The notes below the pieces were generated by a model that was not told the origin of the DNA, did no database searches, and was given only the letters and a program-made list of their open reading frames with translations. Below are positions 58,678 to 64,000 of a stretch of 64,000 nucleotides of DNA, piece after piece. The position numbers and the translations under genes are program-made. Source of the stretch: CAJXQU01 sp965223825 (lineage in GTDB: Bacteria > Pseudomonadota > Gammaproteobacteria > CAJXQU01); assembly GCA_965223825.1 (NCBI GenBank), contig OZ245018.1, positions 1,302,001 to 1,366,000 of the forward strand, written 5' to 3'. Numbering within the stretch: the first letter of the stretch is position 1; the number at the start of each line of letters is the position of its first letter.

Positions 58678-60177
58678 TTAAGGGGTTACAAACACGGCCG
58701 CCCCAGGACCTAATGGCCAACCCAAGGCGATCCAGATCATGAGTAATAATGACCAGAAGAAAATAAATGCGATCGAGTAAGGCAGCATCATGGCGATGAT
58801 CGTACCGATGCCGATATTTTTATCGTGTTGTTGCGCAAAGGCGACCACCACACCGAAGTAGGGCATGAGTGGCGTGATGATATTGGTCGAGCTGTCACCA
58901 ATACGATAAGCGACTTGTGTGGCTTCGGGTGAAATGCCGGAGAGTAATAACATCGGTACAAATATTGGTGCGATCAAGGCCCATTTTGCTGAGGCGCTGC
59001 CGATAAATAAATTAATAAATGCCGCAAGTAAAATAAATGCGATCAGTAAAAATGATGAATTTAACGCAAATGTTCGCAGCAAATTCGCACCATGAATTGC
59101 AATAATGCTGCCGAGATTACTCCACGAAAAATAACTCACAAACTGTGCCGCGAAAAACATCAGGACTAAGTAAGACGCCATTGTCGCCATGTGTTTTTCC
59201 ATGCCGTCGACGAAGTCACTGCTGCGTTTATATTGGCCACTGACGCGTCCATATAAGATACCAGCCAGCGCTGCATAAAAGGCGATCACGGTGACTATGC
59301 CTTTGATAAAGGGTGAACGGAGTACGCTCTGCGTTTCTGGATCGCGCAAAATACCGGTCTCCGGTAGTAACCCCCAAAGCAGCAGACCGACAAAAAAACC
59401 ACTGAACACGCCAACTGCCATTAGGCCTTTTCTTTCGCCTGTACTGAGTTCTTCAAGTGCTGCCGATGAGCTTGACGGCGGCGGAAGTCGTTTGCATGTG
59501 ACGCGTTCTGTAATCCATGTTGCGACCAAACTCACGAGCAAGGTTGAGGCGAGAATAAAATAATAATTTCCGGCTGCACTGACTTCATAACTTGGCTCAA
59601 CTAAAACTGCCGCTTCGGTTGAGATACCGGCAAGTATCGCATCGAGTGGCCCGATCAATAAGTTTGCACTGTAGCCACCAGAGACACCGGCAAAGGCTGC
59701 GGCGATGCCGGCAATTGGATTTCGTCCAACGCTGAGAAACATGAGCGCCGCTAACGGAATAAGGATGACGTAACCGGTATCGGCGGCGAGGCTAGAGAGT
59801 ACGCCAGCAAAGACAATGGTAAATGTTAATAACGCTTGTGGGGTTTTTAAAACGGTGGCGCGCAGCAGGGCGCTGAGTAAGCCGGAATGCTCAGCAACAC
59901 CAATACCCATGATCGCGACCAAGACAGTGCCGACCGGAGCAAAGGTGACAAAGTTGCTGACGGTATCTGATAGGATTTTTTGTATACCAAACGCACTGAG
60001 CAAATTAACCGCGTGGATCGGTTCGCCACTGACGGGATGAACGGCCATGAGCCCGGCAAGTGAACTGATGGCGGAGAGCAATAAAATGATGGCACATAGC
60101 GCGACAAATAAAATGCTCGGATTGGGCAGTCGGTTGCCGGTTTTTTCAATGAAGTTGAGTACCGTTTGTCCTGTCAT
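58678..60177 (-). CDS. AbgT family transporter
   Basis: 499 residues, about 11 membrane helices. Motifs of AbgT/MtrF are clear: IEKTGNRLPNPSILFVALC at the start, ADTGYVILIPLAALMFLSVGRNPIAGIAAAFAGVSGGYSANLLIGPLDAILAGIS (pieces), GSASAKWALIAPIFVPMLLLSGISPEATQVAYRIGDSSTNIITPLMPYF (pieces). Family members take up p-aminobenzoyl-glutamate or export sulfonamides/antimetabolites. Gene stands alone (gap to APC gene 115 bases, same strand). Confidence 0.92.
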   Translation of the reverse strand: MTGQTVLNFIEKTGNRLPNPSILFVALCAIILLLSAISSLAGLMAVHPVSGEPIHAVNLLSAFGIQKILSDTVSNFVTFAPVGTVLVAIMGIGVAEHSGLLSALLRATVLKTPQALLTFTIVFAGVLSSLAADTGYVILIPLAALMFLSVGRNPIAGIAAAFAGVSGGYSANLLIGPLDAILAGISTEAAVLVEPSYEVSAAGNYYFILASTLLVSLVATWITERVTCKRLPPPSSSSAALEELSTGERKGLMAVGVFSGFFVGLLLWGLLPETGILRDPETQSVLRSPFIKGIVTVIAFYAALAGILYGRVSGQYKRSSDFVDGMEKHMATMASYLVLMFFAAQFVSYFSWSNLGSIIAIHGANLLRTFALNSSFLLIAFILLAAFINLFIGSASAKWALIAPIFVPMLLLSGISPEATQVAYRIGDSSTNIITPLMPYFGVVVAFAQQHDKNIGIGTIIAMMLPYSIAFIFFWSLLLMIWIALGWPLGPGAAVFVTP

Positions 60178-60280
60178 GCTTGCCTCATTCTTATGGTGTT
60201 ACTCGCTTAGGTTTGAGTGTAGCAAGATCCGAACAGAAAAAATCATGCGAAAAAGCTTCAGTCTCGCCATGCAGTAGATA

Positions 60281-60309
60281 AAAAAAAGCTACCGCGAGGG
60301 TAGCTTTTT
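60281..60309 (-). terminator. Bidirectional-looking rho-independent terminator
   Basis: AAAAAGCTACC and GGTAGCTTTTT around GCGAG. On the minus strand the stem GCTACC/GGTAGC is followed by eight T, terminating the PuuD-like gene 24 bases after its stop. Confidence 0.85.
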
Positions 60310-60332
60310 GAAGTATTTATTATCGTTAATCT

Positions 60333-60971
60333 TTACACGTAATTGATTACAGCAAATAGGACCACCGCCAAGGCAATACTACAATGAACGACGCCTTTGA
60401 CGCTGGCCATTGGGCCCATTTTGCCTTTGATACCGTTGACGCCTAACAGTAAAACAATCAGCAGACCGAGGATCACGCCGAGTGTCATGCCGCCACCGGA
60501 TAATGGTAATAGCGCATCACCGCCAGGAACGCCGTGTTTGGATCCGAGCATACCCATCAACATGGTGCCGGATAATAGCGTGTTCGTGCGTGATGCCAAG
60601 CCTGCTTTAGGTGCGGCAGCAGCAGCGTCACCGGGAGCAATACCGCAGACGATTTTTTGTGCAGGCCAAATCACCAGCCAGACATTCAAGAACATAATTA
60701 CGCCAGCCAATGCGCCAACCAGAATGTAACCGTTTACCGTGCCGCCGAGTTTTGCTAGCAAATACAAACCGGTTAAGAACGTAAACATTGCACCCCATCG
60801 AAACCACCACAATGCTCGTGGTGCGAGTTTTTTTACTGCGTCAGATTTTGCATCCGCCGTTGCTTCTTTAAAGTATTCGGTTTGTACAAAGTTGAAATAG
60901 TACAGTAGTCCGATCCAAGTAATCCCAAACAGGACATGTGCCCAACGAAATAAAAATTCTAAATAAATCAT
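60333..60971 (-). CDS. PuuD-like (urate hydroxylase membrane domain) protein without cytochrome c part
   Basis: 212 residues from ATG 60971, preceded by GGGGG about 8 bases upstream. About five to six hydrophobic helices. The start FRWAHVLFGITWIGLLYYFNFVQT (about 7-30) carries the His and Trp of the PuuD family; RWGAMFTFLTGLYLL follows, then MFLNVWLVIWPAQKIVCGIAPGD. Full urate hydroxylases of this type end in a cytochrome c domain; here it is missing and the C-terminus is only hydrophobic. No purine genes are adjacent, so urate oxidation is unlikely to be assured. Function open. Confidence 0.75.
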   Translation of the reverse strand: MIYLEFLFRWAHVLFGITWIGLLYYFNFVQTEYFKEATADAKSDAVKKLAPRALWWFRWGAMFTFLTGLYLLAKLGGTVNGYILVGALAGVIMFLNVWLVIWPAQKIVCGIAPGDAAAAAPKAGLASRTNTLLSGTMLMGMLGSKHGVPGGDALLPLSGGGMTLGVILGLLIVLLLGVNGIKGKMGPMASVKGVVHCSIALAVVLFAVINYV

Positions 60972-61329
60972 GATACTAACCCCCAAATTAACCTCAGTTA
61001 GTCAGCAAACCAACCCCGCCTTGCTGATCAAGTAGGAGTTTACATTGTGTGACATTTATAGTCAGTAACAATCTGATCATCCTCAATGTATGGGCTCAGT
61101 TTTTGTGCTCTCGATCATGGAGGGGGGGAGTGATTGATGAAGAAATAGAGTCGTTTGATTTCACACACTGCGGAGATTCATCGCGGGTGTATTTTGCAGA
61201 GTGATATAGACGGTGACCGGGTAGTCGTCATTCGACCATAACGGAGACGCAAAGGCTTTCAAGAGCATCAATATATAGATTGGGAGCATCACCCTGAGTT
61301 TTTGGGGGGACGACGACTATTCGTCGTCG
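60972..61329. other. Intergenic region with weak hairpins
   Basis: 358 bases. Contains a 7-base inverted repeat TCAGCAA/TTGCTGA (61002-61027) and GACGACGA/TCGTCGTC (61309-61328), the latter just after the methyltransferase stop and without a T-run. A GGAGG plus GTG gives only a 24-codon frame (61130-61204), not called. Confidence 0.5.
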
Positions 61330-62073
61330 CTACTTTTTCTCGGCAGAAAATCGCAGCCTGACGTAATCCGCGATCCAAACACTGTCGACGAGCAGCTTAG
61401 CTTTGAGTTTTTGTTCGACTTCATTTAGGAATTGAGTCTTTTGCATCTCACTAAGATCGCGTGTGATGCCGTTCGAAAAGGTTCTTAACCACTCGTGAAT
61501 GCCGGAGGTAAGCGGTGTCGGGCGTGGTATGAGCGCGATGAACGTGACGTTGAAATTATGATTTTCTAGTTTTTCCTGGTATTCCTCTACTCGAGGAAAG
61601 TACCAAGGATTATTAAATTCACCGAATTCTGGATGTTCGTCAAAAACGTCTTGCATCGCTCGGACGATGGCATCAACATTTCCAAAGCCACCGCATTCGC
61701 CGATAAAGCGGCCGCCATCTTTTAGTGCGGTCGATACGCCTTCAATCACCGCATCGGCATTTAGCATCCAATGCAGGGCAGCGTTGCTAAAGACAGCATC
61801 AAACTTATGTTTAAATGTTAAACGATCGCCGCTCAAGACTTCCGCCGATAAGCCACGACCGCGTGCCGCTTCGATCATGCTGGTACTCGAATCAACACCA
61901 TGTACATGCGCTCCCATTTTTTGAATTTTTTCTGTTAAGGCGCCGTCACCACAGCCGAGATCAAGAATACGTTCCAAGGGTTTCGGATCTAACAGATCCA
62001 GCACAGGCAAACCGTGATCGGCAACGAACGAGGCGTGATGAATGTACTGATCAGCATTCCATTTCTGAGACAT
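61330..62073 (-). CDS. SAM-dependent class I methyltransferase (Tam/UbiE-like)
   Basis: 247 residues. SAM motif I ERILDLGCGDGALTEKI (about 34-50), acidic motif II VHGVDSSTSMIEAARGRGL, motif with FDAVFSNAALHWM (about 87-99), then GGRFIGECGGFGN. The arrangement matches trans-aconitate 2-methyltransferase and related small-molecule methyltransferases. The substrate is not predictable. It is followed 49 bases upstream on the same strand by a GFA protein gene, which may be transcribed with it. Confidence 0.88.
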   Translation of the reverse strand: MSQKWNADQYIHHASFVADHGLPVLDLLDPKPLERILDLGCGDGALTEKIQKMGAHVHGVDSSTSMIEAARGRGLSAEVLSGDRLTFKHKFDAVFSNAALHWMLNADAVIEGVSTALKDGGRFIGECGGFGNVDAIVRAMQDVFDEHPEFGEFNNPWYFPRVEEYQEKLENHNFNVTFIALIPRPTPLTSGIHEWLRTFSNGITRDLSEMQKTQFLNEVEQKLKAKLLVDSVWIADYVRLRFSAEKK

Positions 62074-62121
62074 GGCGTTATTTAAAGATGGTTTTATTGA
62101 TGGTGGATGGAGGTGACTCTA

Positions 62122-62547
62122 TTAGAGATCACCTCCATAAAGGGCGATCACTTCTTCAGCCGTTAGATTTTTCGTTTCGTTTGAAAAGCAGTAAAAGCTG
62201 GGTTTGTTATCAATATACATTTGGTGATCAAACTGCCAGTCAATTTCGCCGTCAAAAAAACCTAAAGGAATGAAATATTGCTGTGCTGCTTTAAGTCGGT
62301 AAAAAAGGTGAGTGCCGCATTTTACACAGAAGCCTCTTTCTGCCCAGTCGGAGGAGGCATATACCTGTACATTCTCCAGTCCGCTGATCTGCACCTCGGT
62401 CTGACAGTCTGCCGCAAGCAAAGGGCCTCCCGACCATTTACGACACATGCCGCAATGGCAAGCGCCCATTTCAAGTTTGGCTTTATCTGCCATGAGGGTC
62501 ACTTCACCACATAAACATTGGCCGCTGGCTTTAATCATTTCGCGCAT
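62122..62547 (-). CDS. GFA family protein (zinc-binding, Gfa/CENP-V)
   Basis: 141 residues from ATG 62547, which follows GAGG at 8 bases; an in-frame GTG at 62556 is the next possibility. The cysteine pattern of the family is complete: GQCLCGEV (about 8-15), ACHCGMCRKWSG (about 30-41), GFCVKCGTHLFYRL (about 73-86). These bind one or two zinc ions. The name-giving Gfa binds glutathione and formaldehyde, but most members are functionally unproven. In a methylotroph-like genome a formaldehyde role would fit, without proof. Confidence 0.9.
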   Translation of the reverse strand: MREMIKASGQCLCGEVTLMADKAKLEMGACHCGMCRKWSGGPLLAADCQTEVQISGLENVQVYASSDWAERGFCVKCGTHLFYRLKAAQQYFIPLGFFDGEIDWQFDHQMYIDNKPSFYCFSNETKNLTAEEVIALYGGDL

Positions 62548-62615
62548 AATTTGCACCTCGTTTTCAATGGTTATTTAATATCAAAAGTATCAAAGAGTCA
62601 TTCAACCGTGCTCGT

Positions 62616-63251
62616 CTAACCAGTCAAGACGGGATTGTAAGGTGTCGAAAAGTATTTTTGTAACCCCGACAATACGGCATTCATTGCTACTGAAGCGAGT
62701 ATTAATCCCATGATCCGACTGATCACACTGGCGCCTGTGTCGCCTAAGAATTTATGAATGTGAGTCGCGATCAGCATCAGCAGCAGGGTGATGACGAGAA
62801 TTAATAAAATGATGCCGGTGGTGATCGTTTGATCAAGCAAAGAAAACCGGTTGTTATCTGTTAATAAGACAGACGCCATCATCGCGCCGGGGGAGGCGAT
62901 CGATGGAATAGCTAATGGATAAACGGCACTGGCATGCGCCATTTTTGCGAGATTCACTTCATCTTCAGGTTTACCGTTACCGAGGATCATCGTCAGTGCA
63001 AAAAGAAATAACACGATACCACCAGCGACTTGAAATGCAGGTAACGGAATCTCCATCGCATCCAATAAAATTTCACCCAATACGACGAAAAACAATAATA
63101 CAAAGGCAGAAAGCAGAGTCGCTTTGAGCGCGAGTTTGCGACGCAGTGATGCTTCAGTGAATTTTGCTGTGACTGCGAGGAAAACCGGGATGGTGCCGAT
63201 AGGATCGATAACCGCCCACAGTAGTACAAATTGATGAATGAGATCTTGCAA
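62616..63251 (-). CDS. MarC family membrane protein
   Basis: 211 residues, six membrane helices. Family motifs: FVLLWAVIDPIGTIPVFLAVTAKF (about 8-31, cited in part) and AGGIVLFLFALTMILG, then VYPLAIPSIASPGAMMASVLLTDNN. The NG/GP-rich repeats are those of the UPF0056/MarC family. The substrate and role are not known. Single gene. Confidence 0.9.
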   Translation of the reverse strand: MQDLIHQFVLLWAVIDPIGTIPVFLAVTAKFTEASLRRKLALKATLLSAFVLLFFVVLGEILLDAMEIPLPAFQVAGGIVLFLFALTMILGNGKPEDEVNLAKMAHASAVYPLAIPSIASPGAMMASVLLTDNNRFSLLDQTITTGIILLILVITLLLMLIATHIHKFLGDTGASVISRIMGLILASVAMNAVLSGLQKYFSTPYNPVLTG

Positions 63252-63401
63252 GTGAACTCCTTTTTAAAAAAACGGAATACGGTGATGGCATAACCATCGG
63301 TTGAGACGCTCGGCAAGGCTGATAGTTTCAGAAAAAGTCTTTTTGCTATGCGAGTGTGATCAAACGATCGGATCGCGTCAGTTTACCTTTGAAGAGACAC
63401 G

Positions 63402-64000
63402 TTACTTTTTAAATTCCCAATAATCGCCATACTGATTATTGCGTTTATTCAAACCAGCCCGATCATTTGCGCGCAATGCATTCTTAAAAATATAAAACAT
63501 GTCTGATATTAAGGACTCTTCATCAGCGTAATAAGAATGCCCAAGCAAACCTGTTTCGACATTAGTTGAGTCGATGGTTTCCATACCCGCAACGATCACT
63601 AAATTGTCTCCCGTATCTCCCGCGCGCGGTGAACCATGCACCACTCTTGAAGCAATGAGGGCCATGTCTTTCGAAGAGGCGTATAACGTGATGGGTGCGC
63701 CCGCGAGGACCATTGCTGGCGCAATATCACGTTTGAACACATCGGCATCAATATCCGGTGCGGCGAGAATAATTTCTTTGAAGCGTGACTTTAATGATGG
63801 GTTTTTCTGCGTCACCGAAACATAAGCGCGTGTGAGTGCGCGATTACCCATGCTGTGTGCGATCAGATAGATGTTTTCCGCATCAGACTTTTCGGCAAAG
63901 TCTTTGAGAAAATGCTCAATATTTGTTTGCGACCATTGAATGTTTGCTTCGTCCACCGTGTATTTTGCGGTACTGCCGTTGGATGGCCAGCTATAAAAAA
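63402..64000 (-). CDS. Alpha/beta hydrolase (DUF900-type), N-terminus outside the window
   Basis: The reading frame continues to the right edge (the sequence before the GTG at 63956 reads FYSWPSNGSTAKYT and belongs to the same protein). The catalytic serine is in LIAHSMGNRALTRAY. The family motif FYSWPSxG before it matches DUF900 hydrolases. DIDADVFKRDIAPAM and ITLYASSKDMALIAS are later conserved segments. The C-terminus is complete. Usually exported or lipid-anchored esterase-like proteins; the signal peptide cannot be seen here. Confidence 0.85.
   Translation of the reverse strand, partial: FYSWPSNGSTAKYTVDEANIQWSQTNIEHFLKDFAEKSDAENIYLIAHSMGNRALTRAYVSVTQKNPSLKSRFKEIILAAPDIDADVFKRDIAPAMVLAGAPITLYASSKDMALIASRVVHGSPRAGDTGDNLVIVAGMETIDSTNVETGLLGHSYYADEESLISDMFYIFKNALRANDRAGLNKRNNQYGDYWEFKK

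Noticed and set aside
61130..61204. 24-codon frame behind a GGAGG and GTG
   Set aside because: Too short, no similarity, and the G-run is probably chance in a non-coding gap.
1..64000. CRISPR arrays, tRNA or rRNA genes, prophage or intact insertion sequence
   Set aside because: No regularly spaced repeats, no cloverleaf or rRNA-like segments, and no transposase with intact catalytic residues or terminal repeats were seen by eye.

Overview
The window looks like chromosome of a mid-GC gammaproteobacterium. Supporting genes are Dam methylase, BolA, YciB, YciI, YciO, a 375-residue DapE, an E. coli-type PurB, SlyD-like FKBP and Fur-box-like sites. The combination of a lanthanide-type PQQ alcohol dehydrogenase, a GFA-family protein and many two-component systems would suit a marine methylotroph-like organism such as Methylophaga. 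That placement is inference. I saw no rRNA, tRNA, CRISPR array, prophage or intact insertion sequence. Both window edges cut a gene: recQ on the left and an alpha/beta hydrolase on the right.

Layout. 1-9.8 kb holds the recQ tail, an MFS transporter, a class V aminotransferase, a PLP deaminase, an O-methyltransferase, a RAYT-type protein that has lost its catalytic residues, a DMT exporter and an M18 aminopeptidase. 10.1-14.2 kb is a periplasmic alcohol-oxidation cluster: PQQ dehydrogenase, cytochrome c-550, XoxJ-like binding protein and an exported protein of unknown function, with striking RNA-hairpin potential between the first two. 14.6-17.2 kb encodes a soluble histidine kinase and a REC-GGDEF-EAL protein. 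17.4-23.5 kb holds a B12-binding radical SAM protein, a polyglutamate-hydrolase-like protein, a DUF3750 protein, an exported DJ-1 protein, a 41-residue lysine-rich protein, YlqF and SlyD. 23.9-27.0 kb is an ExbB-ExbD-ExbD-TonB operon. 27.0-34.1 kb (minus strand) holds a secretin-fragment protein, a phospholipase-D-like protein, purB, a DmeF-like metal exporter, a LysE exporter, a STAS-like protein and a GNAT-nitrilase fusion.

34.5-38.1 kb holds a siderophore receptor with a Fur box and its terminator, and an SRPBCC/GyrI-like protein. 38.3-41.9 kb is a Tat-exported binding protein, a membrane histidine kinase and a response regulator split by an apparent frameshift. 42.3-45.0 kb holds two PepSY proteins bracketing an OmpR-type two-component system. 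45.1-48.7 kb holds an SMR pump, dapE, dam, bolA, yciI and yciB. 48.85-51.5 kb is a cassette behind a Fur-box-like palindrome: outer-membrane protein, flavinylated periplasmic protein, predicted diheme membrane cytochrome b and PepSY membrane protein. 51.7-56.4 kb holds yciO, an M50 protease, trpS, scpA and scpB. 56.7-64 kb holds transporters (APC, AbgT, MarC), a PuuD-like membrane domain, a methyltransferase and a GFA protein.

How the parts fit: TonB/ExbB/ExbD can power the siderophore receptor, and the Fur-boxed flavin/cytochrome cassette is a plausible partner that reduces iron outside the cytoplasm. The alcohol dehydrogenase passes electrons to its dedicated cytochrome. Dam agrees with a visibly high density of GATC sites.
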